From the NCBI GenBank assembly GCA_029247405.1, contig JAQWLH010000293.1, positions 1 to 43,057 on the forward strand: 43,057 nt of DNA, in the 5' to 3' direction. How positions within the stretch are numbered: the first letter of the stretch is position 1; the number at the start of each line of letters is the position of its first letter. Under the pieces are notes generated by a model. That model did not search any database and was not told the DNA's origin. It saw only the letters and a list, made by a program, of their open reading frames with translations. The position numbers and the translations under genes are program-made. The stretch is from Mariniblastus sp. (lineage in GTDB: Bacteria > Planctomycetota > Planctomycetia > Pirellulales > Pirellulaceae). Below, in pieces: positions 19,948 to 29,069 of the stretch.

Positions 19948-22866
19948 ATGCAAACGCGCACGGGTTCTTCCCTCACTTCCCCCTTTAATTTGATTCATGC
20001 GGGACCATTGGGAAACGATTTGATTTATAAAATCACACGAAACACCCTCGTGTCGGTCGCAGGTTTCATCATCCTGATTGCGGCGAGTTCGACCCTCGCA
20101 CAAGATCTCCAACCGAAACCGCCAGTCCCCTATTCAAGCTCCCAGGCAAAAGAGCTAGTGACGAATTACTGCTTAGACTGTCACGGCGAGGAGGGAGAAG
20201 GAGGACTCAATCTTTCCAGCTTACTCGAAAAAGATGACTTAAGCCGTATTGCGATCTTCGAGAACTTGATGACGGCAAGGATGCCCCCTCAGGATGCGGA
20301 CCAACCCACCGCAGCTGAAAAAAGCATGATTCTGGAATGGCTTGCCAATCTTCAAACCAAAACCTCGCCGCCTTCTTATCGCCGGATCAGCCGTTACGAA
20401 TTTGAAAACTCCGTCAACGACTTACTTGAGACTGATCTAAAACTTGCGGAGGTAATCCCAGAAGACCGAGGGACGCATGGGTTTGATTCTAACCGCGGTA
20501 TCAAGTTAACCAAAGAAATGCTGGCCGCCTACTTTACCGCAGCCGACAAAGCCCTCGATTTTGCGTTGCCCGATAAGGGCATTCCACAAGAGCATACGTG
20601 GAAGACAAATAAAATCAAAGACAGTCACGACACCTACAACATCTATGCCCGAAAATACAAGCAAGGGAATCTGTTCTCATGGACTCGGGCAAACAACGGC
20701 AACAATTATTCGTTCTTCTTTGACAACTTTGAACCCCAGGTCGAGGGTTGGTACGAGCTGACCTTTGACGCGGCCAAGTTAGGAGATTTCAGAGATCACG
20801 TGACCATCCAAGTTTACGCAGGAAAGTACTATTATGCGGACGATCGCCCTCAACCTCAGCGTTTATTGGACGTCGTTTCCTTAGGCCATCAAGAAATAAA
20901 GCCACATACGATCCGTGCTTTCCTCAATCCCGGTGAAAACATCTCGGTTCACTGCTACTCAAAGCATACATGGCGACAAAAAGAGGGACAGCAAGGCGCC
21001 TACATCAAGCAACTGCGGGTTCGCGGCCCAGTTCTTGATGACTGGCCGCCCAAGTCTTACCAGACACTTTTTGCGGGACTGCCGTTGGATGCGCCTCTTC
21101 GCGAGACTGAAAATGCTTCTCTCGCCAAAACAACATTGGAGAAAATCGGCGGTCGACTTGATGTTAGCAGTTTCCAGATTGGAATGGAAAAGGAAAGAAT
21201 GCTGGATGGCTCAAACAAGACCTTCTGGCATACCCGCTTCAAACCAACGTTGGCCAAGCCTCCTCATTTTGTAATTTTAGAAAACCCGGCAGGACGAGAC
21301 GTCACCGGACTTTCGTACTCAACTTGGTCGGGAGGCAATGGCAATGGACAGGTGAAGAAGTATTCAGTTTATGAGTCAGATGATGGTGAAACATGGGATT
21401 CCGCCATCATCTCAGGGACACTCGAAGTCCGACTTGCAGCCGAACAGAAAATTATTTTCCCAACAAGCACGAAGAAGCGATTCATCAAGTTCTTGGTCAA
21501 CCAGGCTGTTTCACTTGACGACAAGTCCTTAGCGTCGATTGGCAAGTTGGATGTATTGACCGAGTCTCATGAAAATTTGAGTAATGCGAAGATCAGAGTC
21601 AAATCCACCTCAAAGCTGGAATTGAAGAAAGTCATAAAACGTTTTGCAGAAAAGGCGTTCTCGTCAACATTAACCGAAACGGAAATGGCTCCGTATTACC
21701 AAGCGAGCCTTCATTCCTTCAATCAACAGGGGGATTTTATCGAGGCGGCAAAGCTTGGCTTGAAGGCCGTTCTCTGTTCCCCTCGTTACCTTCTCGCACC
21801 GGGCGTGCACCCAAACGGCTCTTACCAAATTGCAGCTGAACTCGCCCGTTCGCTTTGGCTCTCGGTTCCGGACGAGTCACTACTGAAGCTTGCAAAAACC
21901 GACCAACTTTCAGCCGCGACGATTCGCAAAGAAATTGATCGAATGCTGGATGATCAGCGAGCGTTACGAATGGTCTCTTCCTTCGCTACCCAGTGGCTTA
22001 ATTTGAGGTCGTTCCACTCTGTTTCTCCCTCACTCAAGCTCTACCCAGCTTACGATGATCTACTCGAGCACTACCTCCCACTTGAGACCGAGGCCTACTT
22101 GCACCACCTGATTCAGGAAAACCTCCCGGTTACCTGTTTGATCGATTCGAATTTTTCAATCTTGAACCAACGCCTAGCACGGCATTACGGCATCGAAGGA
22201 GTCGTCGGTCAGACGATGAGGAAGATCCTTCTCAAACCAGAGATACCACGAGGTGGAATGTTAACGATGGGAAGCGTGCTTAAAGTCACCACCGATGGTT
22301 TCCAAACTTCCCCGATTCTACGTGGGGCTTGGATTTCAAAGAACATTGTTGGAAACACCCTCTCGCCACCGCCAGAAAACATCGCCGCGATCGAATCAGA
22401 CTCCAACGGAGCAGAAACGCTGAAACAACAAATCAAAGAACATTTAAGTAATGACAGCTGTTTGGCTTGCCACAAAAGCATCGATTCATATGGGTTCGCA
22501 TTGGAAAACTTTGATGCGACAGGGCATTGGCGAACGAAGTATCGCGTCCAGAAACCTCATCACTCGACATTCCAATACCGACTCGACGGTTATTACGATT
22601 TAGCGGGAGAAGTTGATGCGTCGGGGGAAGTCAACGAGTTGAAATTCAACAACATTCAGGATCTGAAAAAGATCCTGCTCTTGGATCACAAGCGGGTTGC
22701 CTATAATTTCGCAAAAAAATATTTCGAGTACGTTAACGGATATCAACCTACTTTGAGACAACGAATCAGCCTCCATGCCCTCATCCCCTCTCAGGCCCAA
22801 GATTGCCGAATGAGGGACTTAATTAAAGACGTGTTAGTGTATTCCTTAACGGGAGACCGACGATGA
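19948..22866 (+). CDS. Secreted PSCyt1-like / DUF1587-DUF1595-DUF1592-DUF1588-DUF1585 protein
   Basis: About 972 residues of the second planctomycete cytochrome class (PSD2-5 and PSCyt3). A hydrophobic leader (VSVAGFIILIAASSTLAQ) precedes a heme motif C75-LD-C78-H79-GEEGEGG and TARMPPQ. DUF1587 starts at RRISRYEFENSVNDLLETDL. A beta-rich middle part follows, with a discoidin-like stretch near ILENPAGRDVTGLSYS. DUF1592 is marked by RALRMVSSFATQWLNLRSF and SNFSILNQRLARHYGI, DUF1588 by GMLTMGSVLKVTTDGFQTSPILRG and a second heme motif C838-LA-C841-H842-KSID, and DUF1585 is the C-terminus. Start uncertain: besides ATG 19948, the TTG at 20020 would give an ideal 28-residue signal peptide. The stop overlaps the next ATG (ATGA). 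Function unknown; probable extracytoplasmic redox partner of the DUF1552 protein. Confidence 0.92.
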   Translation: MQTRTGSSLTSPFNLIHAGPLGNDLIYKITRNTLVSVAGFIILIAASSTLAQDLQPKPPVPYSSSQAKELVTNYCLDCHGEEGEGGLNLSSLLEKDDLSRIAIFENLMTARMPPQDADQPTAAEKSMILEWLANLQTKTSPPSYRRISRYEFENSVNDLLETDLKLAEVIPEDRGTHGFDSNRGIKLTKEMLAAYFTAADKALDFALPDKGIPQEHTWKTNKIKDSHDTYNIYARKYKQGNLFSWTRANNGNNYSFFFDNFEPQVEGWYELTFDAAKLGDFRDHVTIQVYAGKYYYADDRPQPQRLLDVVSLGHQEIKPHTIRAFLNPGENISVHCYSKHTWRQKEGQQGAYIKQLRVRGPVLDDWPPKSYQTLFAGLPLDAPLRETENASLAKTTLEKIGGRLDVSSFQIGMEKERMLDGSNKTFWHTRFKPTLAKPPHFVILENPAGRDVTGLSYSTWSGGNGNGQVKKYSVYESDDGETWDSAIISGTLEVRLAAEQKIIFPTSTKKRFIKFLVNQAVSLDDKSLASIGKLDVLTESHENLSNAKIRVKSTSKLELKKVIKRFAEKAFSSTLTETEMAPYYQASLHSFNQQGDFIEAAKLGLKAVLCSPRYLLAPGVHPNGSYQIAAELARSLWLSVPDESLLKLAKTDQLSAATIRKEIDRMLDDQRALRMVSSFATQWLNLRSFHSVSPSLKLYPAYDDLLEHYLPLETEAYLHHLIQENLPVTCLIDSNFSILNQRLARHYGIEGVVGQTMRKILLKPEIPRGGMLTMGSVLKVTTDGFQTSPILRGAWISKNIVGNTLSPPPENIAAIESDSNGAETLKQQIKEHLSNDSCLACHKSIDSYGFALENFDATGHWRTKYRVQKPHHSTFQYRLDGYYDLAGEVDASGEVNELKFNNIQDLKKILLLDHKRVAYNFAKKYFEYVNGYQPTLRQRISLHALIPSQAQDCRMRDLIKDVLVYSLTGDRR

Positions 22867-24095
22867 AGAATGCACCAAGCGATTTCAACCGCAGAGACTT
22901 TTTGAAACTCGGAGCAGCTCTCCCGGCGGCTTTAAACTCCCTAAAGCTAAAAACAGAGAACATTCAAAAAGATCCTCCAAAACGGATCATTTTCATCTGC
23001 AATTCGCTCGGTTTTTACGCTCCGCACTTCTTTCCCAAGAAACGGGAAGACATGCTGACCTCTGATTACCTCAAGGGGATGAACGCCCTCGAAAAGATGA
23101 CAGTATTCGAGAACTTCTTTCATCCAGGTATGACAACCGCCAATCACGATTCAGAAAAATCATTCTTGACGGGTATGCCAAATCCGGAGGCTTCAAATTT
23201 TGTGAATGGCATTTCGCTCGACCAAGTCATTGCTCGTCACATGGGCACCAAGACACGCTTCCCCTATCTTAATTTTAGCATTTACGACCGCGGGTGGGGT
23301 TGCTCTTGGAATGAACGTGGATCAGCGATTCCACCGATGCACGACGAGGAACATATTTTTAATCTGTTGTTCGGGAAGGAGGATTTGCAGGCAAAGATGC
23401 AAGAGCTCAAAACCAATCAACACATCCTCGACTGCCTTCAGCGTGATTTGCAGCACTTACAATCACGAGGCGAAGAACAACCAAAGCTAAACAGCTACCG
23501 AACAGTCATCCGTGAACTGGAAGGCCAGTTAGAAAATGAAACATTTTGGCTCGACACTGAGAAACCCAAGGTTAAAAAGTCGCTAAGTTCGGATCTAAAA
23601 TTCGCGTTCTCGACAAAAGTTCATAATCTTTTCGAGTTAGCAAAACTTGCCTTTCGCACCGACTCAACTCGAGTCATCACCTTTTCAATGGACTGGATTT
23701 ACGGAGCGATCAAAGTTCCTGGTACGGTGGGAGGATGGCACACCCTCTCTCATCATGGAGGAAAACCAGACGCAATATCTAAGCTCAGCCACGTCGAAGT
23801 CGATATCCTCAAACATTTCAACCGTTTCATCTCTGAAATGGATCAAATCAAAGAGGGCAATGGAACGTTACTCGACAACACAACTGTGGTAATGGGAAGC
23901 AACTTTGGAGATTCATCGAACCACACCTGCGACAATCTGCCGACGCTTGTCGCCGGAGGCGGTTTGCGACACCAGACTCACCTCGTCTTGGACCAACCTA
24001 CTCCCCTTTGCAACTTGTATCTGGAGTTGCTTCATCACCACAACGTCGACGTGGACCAATTTGGCACGAGCGACAGAGACATGCGGCTTCTCTAA
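22863..24095 (+). CDS. DUF1552 (HXXSHH) exported protein
   Basis: 410 residues. The N-terminus FNRRDFLKLGAALPAAL is a Tat-type signal (RRDFLK). The family's name-giving motif is present as H293-TLS-H297-H298 within GGWHTLSHHGGKPD. Other landmarks are IIFICNSLGFYAPHFFPK, NHDSEKSFLTGMPNPEAS and TTVVMGSNFGDSSNHTCDNLP, an arrangement reminiscent of the DUF1501/alkaline-phosphatase-like proteins. Its ATG overlaps the preceding stop by four bases (ATGA), so it is translationally coupled to the DUF1592-type protein, the usual partner. Likely periplasmic with a His-ligated metal; reaction unknown. Confidence 0.92.
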   Translation: MKNAPSDFNRRDFLKLGAALPAALNSLKLKTENIQKDPPKRIIFICNSLGFYAPHFFPKKREDMLTSDYLKGMNALEKMTVFENFFHPGMTTANHDSEKSFLTGMPNPEASNFVNGISLDQVIARHMGTKTRFPYLNFSIYDRGWGCSWNERGSAIPPMHDEEHIFNLLFGKEDLQAKMQELKTNQHILDCLQRDLQHLQSRGEEQPKLNSYRTVIRELEGQLENETFWLDTEKPKVKKSLSSDLKFAFSTKVHNLFELAKLAFRTDSTRVITFSMDWIYGAIKVPGTVGGWHTLSHHGGKPDAISKLSHVEVDILKHFNRFISEMDQIKEGNGTLLDNTTVVMGSNFGDSSNHTCDNLPTLVAGGGLRHQTHLVLDQPTPLCNLYLELLHHHNVDVDQFGTSDRDMRLL

Positions 24096-24119
24096 TCAAA
24101 GTCAAAACTTGCAGGCAAT

Positions 24120-25301
24120 TTACTTGTTAGCTTGAAAGACCAAAGAGGCTGAATTGATGCAATATCGCAGGCCTGTGGGTTGAGGTCCGTCCTCAAACAC
24201 GTGACCTAAGTGACCGTCACAGCGACTGCACAACACTTCGGTTCGGGTCGAAAAAAACGTGTTATCCGGTTTTTCGGACACGTTAATTTTGTTCACTGGC
24301 TGATAAAAACTTGGCCAACCTGTTCCCGAAGCAAATTTTGTCTCGGAAGCAAACAAAGGAAGATCACACCCAACACAGTTGTACTGCCCCGACTTTTTGT
24401 TATCCCAATCCTTCCCTGTAAACGCCCTCTCGGTTCCCTTCCTCCGCAAAACATTGTATTGCTGCGAGGTAAGTTGTTTTCGCCATTCCGCGTCGCTTTT
24501 CCTCACCTTGACCCAAGTTGTGTTCCGGGTTTGGACCGAAGCATCCTCCCCCACGTCCGCCTGCTCTTGACCGTCGGATGGGAATTCGTCGGCAAACTTA
24601 GCGAACGCCTTATTAAACTTCTTGAGTTTTGGCTTGATGATCCATTGGCAATAAGGTGCTCGACCATTGAGTTTGAAATACTCCTGGTGATAACTCTCTG
24701 CCTGATAGAACCTCGAAAATGGGCTGATCTCAGTGACAATTTTTGATGAAAAAACATTGGCCCCGTTGAGTTGATTCTTAAATGACTCTGCCGTTTTCCT
24801 CTGAAATTCATCATGATAAAAGACGACAGAACGGTACTGTGTCCCCACATCATTTCCCTGACGATTCATTGTTGTTGGATCATGGGACATCCAAAACGCC
24901 TTAAGCAGTGTCGCAAATGAAATTTTTTCGGGCTCATATTCGATTTGGATCACCTCGGCGTGCCCCGTCGTACCTGCACAAACTGCTTCGTAAGTTGGAT
25001 TGACTACCGATCCACCGGAATATCCGGAGACCGCTGACGTTACGCCTTCGAGATTTTCAAAAACTGCTTCGGTGCACCAAAAACAGCCGTTACCGAAAGT
25101 AGCCAACTTGGTCGCCGGTTTTTCCGAATTTGGATTCACCAACTCTGTGCCAAGCTGAGACTCGTCACCAGTTGCCGAGAAATTGGGTTCCTCCAGTTCT
25201 GAAAAAGCAAAATAGTTCGGTTGTCTCATACTTGCACCAACAAAAAAGTAGATGAATGGAGTCAGCAACGCCAAAAATAGCAATAACAAGGAGACTTTCA
25301 T
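24120..25301 (-). CDS. msrAB: Bifunctional peptide-methionine sulfoxide reductase MsrA/MsrB, exported or membrane-anchored
   Basis: 393 residues from the ATG at 25301, six to seven bases after AAAGGC; an ATG one codon earlier is also possible. The N-terminal hydrophobic segment [20 protein letters not shown] is a signal anchor, placing the enzyme outside the cytoplasm. Msr[19 protein letters not shown] with catalytic C73, plus GYSGG and ESYHQEYF. MsrB: paired CxxC zinc sites ([20 protein letters not shown]), SGTGWPSF and catalytic C381 in RYCINSAS. The MsrB resolving position in SGTGWPSF is Thr, not Cys, so regeneration may use another cysteine or a partner. It reduces both S and R methionine sulfoxides in damaged secreted proteins. 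It lies divergent from an ECF sigma/anti-sigma pair and converges on the DUF1552 gene (24 bp gap). Confidence 0.95.
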   Translation of the reverse strand: MKVSLLLLFLALLTPFIYFFVGASMRQPNYFAFSELEEPNFSATGDESQLGTELVNPNSEKPATKLATFGNGCFWCTEAVFENLEGVTSAVSGYSGGSVVNPTYEAVCAGTTGHAEVIQIEYEPEKISFATLLKAFWMSHDPTTMNRQGNDVGTQYRSVVFYHDEFQRKTAESFKNQLNGANVFSSKIVTEISPFSRFYQAESYHQEYFKLNGRAPYCQWIIKPKLKKFNKAFAKFADEFPSDGQEQADVGEDASVQTRNTTWVKVRKSDAEWRKQLTSQQYNVLRRKGTERAFTGKDWDNKKSGQYNCVGCDLPLFASETKFASGTGWPSFYQPVNKINVSEKPDNTFFSTRTEVLCSRCDGHLGHVFEDGPQPTGLRYCINSASLVFQANK

Positions 25302-25418
25302 CATTTCGCCTTTCATCAGACCCGAAAAACAGATAACCATTGAACGCAAACCGGGGTGTCCAGTTAAAACCGTCAAGGAGTAGACGTATCAACTTCCACT
25401 TGCTTACAAAAAATATTT

Positions 25419-25433
25419 AGTTTTTTAAAAACT
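25419..25433. promoter_or_regulatory. 15-bp AT-rich palindrome between msrAB and the ECF sigma gene
   Basis: AGTTTTT / AAAAACT with a single central T forms a perfect inverted repeat in the 238-bp divergent intergenic region. It could be an operator or promoter-associated element; AT-richness makes chance occurrence possible. Confidence 0.3.
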
Positions 25434-25539
25434 CCACAGAACACGATCGTTTTGCACAAGAACTTTGAAAACTCAGATTGCCACACCCGTTTGAAGAGTT
25501 ACACTCTGGGCTTTAACGAGGTATCAGAAAAGGCATGAT

Positions 25540-26106
25540 TTGAGCAAAGCTGATAGCAACTTGGATCCATCGAACTGGACCGCCGAGTACGGCGACTATC
25601 TCTTTAGTATTGCCATGTCTCGCTTAAGAAACCGTGACGCGTCGGAGGAGGTTGTCCAGGAGACATTCTTAGCCGCCATCAAAGCTAAGGCGCAGTACAC
25701 CGGCAAGGGTTCCGAAAAATCTTGGCTTATATCAATCTTGAAAAACAAGATTGTTGACGTCTTTCGGAAACGAAGTAGACAAAGAGAAGAACAAACCGAA
25801 GCTGATCAAACCGACTTATCAGAGACGCTATTTGATCGTTCAGGGCATTGGAAACTGATAGCGGATCATTCGAATATCTCTCCAGATAAGCAACTACAAA
25901 ACGAGGAGTTTTGGAAGCTTCTGAGTGAATGCATTGAGTCACTTCCAATCAAACAACAAAGTGTGTTTTCACTCCGGGAACTGCAGGAAAAATCAAGTCA
26001 GGACATCTGTAGTCAACTTGAATTGACGCCATCCAACCTATGGGTAATTTTGCATCGGGCACGACTCCAATTAGCCAACTGCCTTAATCAAAAATGGCAA
26101 ACCTAG
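25540..26106 (+). CDS. ECF-type RNA polymerase sigma factor
   Basis: 188 residues with only sigma-70 regions 2 and 4. Region 2 runs from about residue 14 to 85 (YGDYLFSIAMSRLRNRDASE, VVQETFLAAIKAK, SEKSWLISILKNKIVDVFRK). Region 4 (about 122-180) has ECIESLPIKQQSVFSLRELQ and SNLWVILHRARLQLANCL, the helix-turn-helix that reads the -35 element. No ATG fits: the start is a TTG at 25540, supported by AGAAAAGG six bases upstream, and the nearby ATG at 25534 runs straight into a stop. It is followed after 12 bp by a small Cys-rich anti-sigma-like gene, and is divergent from msrAB, a plausible target. Confidence 0.92.
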   Translation: MSKADSNLDPSNWTAEYGDYLFSIAMSRLRNRDASEEVVQETFLAAIKAKAQYTGKGSEKSWLISILKNKIVDVFRKRSRQREEQTEADQTDLSETLFDRSGHWKLIADHSNISPDKQLQNEEFWKLLSECIESLPIKQQSVFSLRELQEKSSQDICSQLELTPSNLWVILHRARLQLANCLNQKWQT

Positions 26107-26118
26107 GAGAGCAAATAA

Positions 26119-26376
26119 TTGTTGTCTTGTAAAGAAATATCAAAGATCTCCTCGTTGTCGTTTGATCGAGAGCTTACCAAATGGGAAGCGTTTAAACTTC
26201 GCTTGCATGTCCTGTTCTGTCGGTGTCCATTGTGCAAGCGCTGTCGGCGGAATTTTGATTGGATTCGCGAAACGATTCGCGAACGGCTAATGGCAGAGGC
26301 CACCGCGCCGCCCGAGCACTCAATGACGCCAGAAGAAAAAACCAGGATTCAAGGAATTCTAGATGACGCCCTGTAG
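26119..26376 (+). CDS. Small Cys-rich putative zinc-finger anti-sigma factor
   Basis: 85 residues starting at TTG 26119, eight bases after AGGAGA at 26105-26110 (a second TTG is the next codon). The pattern LSCKEISKISSLSFDRELTK then KLRLHVLFCRCPLCKRCRRN matches short soluble zf-HC2/ZAS-type anti-sigma factors: C4, then H30-x3-C34, with further cysteines C36, C39 and C42. It has no membrane helix, so it should hold the ECF sigma factor encoded just upstream in the cytoplasm. Four clustered cysteines plus the neighbouring msrAB suggest a redox or zinc switch (inference). The Cys spacing differs from the textbook H-x3-C-x2-C, so ligands are uncertain. Confidence 0.75.
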   Translation: MLSCKEISKISSLSFDRELTKWEAFKLRLHVLFCRCPLCKRCRRNFDWIRETIRERLMAEATAPPEHSMTPEEKTRIQGILDDAL

Positions 26377-26771
26377 TGCGTTCGGACCGTTTATACCCGA
26401 GCCTAACCCTCATGCAAGCCAAAACTTGAGCGACTCAATTTTTTGAATAAAGCTATCGAACGATTACTTCTTCATTACGAAGGTAGGCCATAAAATTTGG
26501 TATCGGTGATCGCTAAGTGACCTTGGCTTCCCAACTGGCTTCGTCCGATCGCATTAAACAGATCAAGCAACCCTCACCCTAGATACGTTGAAAGTTAGCG
26601 ATCCTATATTCCCACTGGGCTGAGTCATGGATTAAATAAACTCACGAGATCGGAGTGGGCCGTCCTTCAAAGCTTCTTGCACGCTCAGACGTAGGTCGAA
26701 AAGACACTGAATGATATTGCTGCCAACCTACTTTTGCTTTTATATCGCCCATTAACGCCAAAAGGTGTGCC
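26377..26771. other. Intergenic region before the GNAT gene
   Basis: 395 bp with no recognisable gene, hairpin or repeat. The only signal noticed is AAAGGTG at 26760-26766, a reasonable Shine-Dalgarno site for the ATG at 26772. Confidence 0.4.
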
Positions 26772-27647
26772 ATGAATTCGGATCTGCGTGATGGTGAAAT
26801 AATTCGTCCCATGACTTCTAAAGAAGTTCAAAAACTTGTGGAGTGGGCAGGGGAAGAAGGTTGGAATCCGGGCATCAATGACGCCGAGTCCTTCTGGAAT
26901 CTCGACCCGGATGGATTCCTTGCTATTGCCAATCAGGACGAGCTGATTGGCGGGGGCGCAATTATCAAACACGGCAATGAATTTGGTTTCATGGGCCTGT
27001 TTATTGTAAGCCAGCCCCACCGTGGAAAGGGTCGGGGAATGAAACTTTGGTTTACTCGAAGAGATCGCTTATTGTCGCGTCTCAATAACGAAGGAACCAT
27101 CGGCTTAGATGGGGTGGATCAAATGGTCCCTTTTTACGAGAAAGGCGGCTTTACGCCATTCACTCGCCATCGACGATTTCAACTGAAACAGCCCGCACTG
27201 GAACTCATTCAATCCGAACAAGTGGTCGAAATTGGATCGGTCAGCAAATCAGCGCTCGCGGATTACGACCGCCAGTGCTTCCCCGTTCGCCGCGAACAAT
27301 TCCTACAGGATTGGACAACGCAAGCCAATGTCGAATCATTCGGATTTGTATCTGACGGGCGGCTACTTGGGTTTGGCGTAATGCGTCCCTGTCTAATCGG
27401 TTGGAAGATTGGACCTTTATTTGCCGATTCGATTGAGATTGCTGATGCTCTATTTCAGTCGTTCCAACTTGCCAGCAAGGGGATGCCAATTTTTCTGGAC
27501 GTACCGGACAACAATTCGGCCGCCACCGATTTGTGCATGAAATACAAAATGCTTGAGGTTTTTGGTTGCGTCCGAATGTACTACGGTCCGGCACCGGTGT
27601 TAGACCATCAACGTATTTTCGGCATCACAACACTAGAGATTGGATAA
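26772..27647 (+). CDS. Double-domain GNAT N-acetyltransferase (YitH-like)
   Basis: 291 residues. The N-terminal GNAT domain (about 1-145) has MGLFIVSQPHRGKGRGMKLW, where R-G-K-G-R-G is the acetyl-CoA pyrophosphate-binding loop, and ends in GVDQMVPFYEKGGFTPFTRH. The C-terminal half (about 155-285) resembles the second acetyltransferase domain of YitH-type proteins, with YDRQCFPVRREQFLQDW, GRLLGFGVMRPC and WKIGPLFADS. The likely role is transfer of an acetyl group to an amine of a small molecule or protein; the substrate is unknown. Stands alone between long non-coding stretches. Confidence 0.88.
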   Translation: MNSDLRDGEIIRPMTSKEVQKLVEWAGEEGWNPGINDAESFWNLDPDGFLAIANQDELIGGGAIIKHGNEFGFMGLFIVSQPHRGKGRGMKLWFTRRDRLLSRLNNEGTIGLDGVDQMVPFYEKGGFTPFTRHRRFQLKQPALELIQSEQVVEIGSVSKSALADYDRQCFPVRREQFLQDWTTQANVESFGFVSDGRLLGFGVMRPCLIGWKIGPLFADSIEIADALFQSFQLASKGMPIFLDVPDNNSAATDLCMKYKMLEVFGCVRMYYGPAPVLDHQRIFGITTLEIG

Positions 27648-28511
27648 ACACTTTCTGATTAACCAGTCAGCTGATTGAGAAAGGATGCTCTCTAGGTTCT
27701 AAGACGTGTTGGCGAGACTGATAATTCTTTTCAGGTGGTCGCAATACATTTAAACCACCCATTGATTAACAAGCGTCCAGCCGCTCCTTCAAACTTGCCA
27801 TCCCAATCTGTCATCTCGTGCAGAAATCCCATCGAATGTCTATTTAATGCACTCGTAACAGTAAAATCAGGCAAACAATTCGACCGTCGATTTAAAAACA
27901 ACATCCTGGAGAACCCTATCTGTCTCACGGGATGCCCGCCACACAATTGCTTTGACCAGCTTCTCTCGGCAACGCTTGGGCGACCAACTGACTCGGCAAG
28001 TTTAATCATTTCAAGAAGCAACCTTAATAGCGAAAGCCTAACAACCATGGTTTAACGATTCCATCCCAAGAGTAACTTCCTTGACGATCGTCATTATCCC
28101 GTCGGCTGATTCCAGCCGCCTCTCCTCCGGTCATCAACATCGGGTTGTCCCGAATGGGTGAAATAAATGAGCGAGCTGAACAATTAAAATTTCACCGAAG
28201 GCGACGAATCCAAAGAGTAATAGCGACGATAATGGTTGTCGCCGTTCCTCCAACTGGAAGGATTAACGATCTTCTTACGAACTTTCGCTGTTTTGTTTTT
28301 CCTCAATCAAATCCCACTTGAATTGCCGATTGTAAACCACTGTCGGGTCGACGCTTTTCTTGCCACGTTGAAAAACGATAATCTCAACTGATTAGTTTTC
28401 GATTGTGGGACGTCCTATCGGTGGTGTGCAACAATGCCCAAGGTCGTCCGATGGCAACTTGCTTATAAATTCCGTCTCATTTGTCCTAAACTGCCCACTA
28501 AGAGGTTGCCC
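27648..28511. other. Long gap upstream of H-NOX gene, possible gene remnants
   Basis: 864 bp. Two mutually antisense frames of about 105 codons (27735-28055 + and 27731-28048 -) show no domain and I do not call either. On the minus strand, 28275-28391 encodes a protein-like peptide (contains VDPTVVYNRQFKWDLIEEKQ) without a start codon; in another frame 28192-28303 encodes a basic stretch, one hydrophobic helix and a terminal RRLR. Together they could be a decayed small membrane-protein gene. The H-NOX Shine-Dalgarno AAGAGG is at the right-hand end. Confidence 0.3.
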
Positions 28512-29069
28512 ATGAAAGGCATGATTTTCCGAGCTTTTATCGATCACGTCGAAGACGCCTATGGCCTCAACGTTGCAGACGCCATGATCGAATCTTGCAA
28601 TCTGCCCACCGACGCGGCGTATACGACGGTGGGTACCTATGACGTGGCGGAGTTAGTTCAAATGTTAGGAAAGCTGACTGAACTGACCAACACTCGGATA
28701 CCGACCGTCCTCAACCAATTTGGAGAAAAATTATTTTTCAATTTGGCGAATAGCCATCGCGGACTGCTAGGTGAGGTAAACGATTCATTCTCCCTGATCT
28801 CAAAGATTGACAACCATATTCACGTGGAGGTCAGAAAGCTCTACCCGGATGCCGATCTCCCCGATTTCACCTTTGAATCCGTTGGACCGGATCAGTTGAC
28901 ACTCACTTACCAATCCAAGCGTGGCTTGGCTGACTTGGCCGAGGGGTTATTGCGTGGGTGTTTTGCATATTTTAAAGAATCAGTGGAGATCATACGGGAG
29001 GATATTTCTGGTGGCGATAGTAAACACGTGAAATTCACTCTTGAGCGGAGTCGTCCGAACCATGGATGA
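28512..29069 (+). CDS. H-NOX heme nitric-oxide/oxygen binding sensor
   Basis: 185 residues from the ATG at 28512, preceded by AAGAGG six bases upstream; translation from it gives the family start [18 protein letters not shown]. The proximal heme ligand is most likely H104 in [16 protein letters not shown], and the heme-propionate clamp Y-x-S-x-R is Y133-S135-R137 (LTYQSKRGL). P117 sits near the residue that bends the heme in characterised H-NOX proteins. Standalone H-NOX proteins bind NO, sometimes O2 or CO, and control an adjacent kinase or cyclase. Here the stop overlaps the ATG of a hybrid histidine kinase by eight bases, so the two should be made together and interact. No distal Tyr ligand typical of O2-binding anaerobe proteins could be assigned by eye. 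Confidence 0.94.
   Translation: MKGMIFRAFIDHVEDAYGLNVADAMIESCNLPTDAAYTTVGTYDVAELVQMLGKLTELTNTRIPTVLNQFGEKLFFNLANSHRGLLGEVNDSFSLISKIDNHIHVEVRKLYPDADLPDFTFESVGPDQLTLTYQSKRGLADLAEGLLRGCFAYFKESVEIIREDISGGDSKHVKFTLERSRPNHG

Noticed and set aside
27731-28055. Two mutually antisense frames of about 105 codons
   Set aside because: Neither has a recognisable domain, signal peptide or ribosome site, and mutual openness suggests chance.
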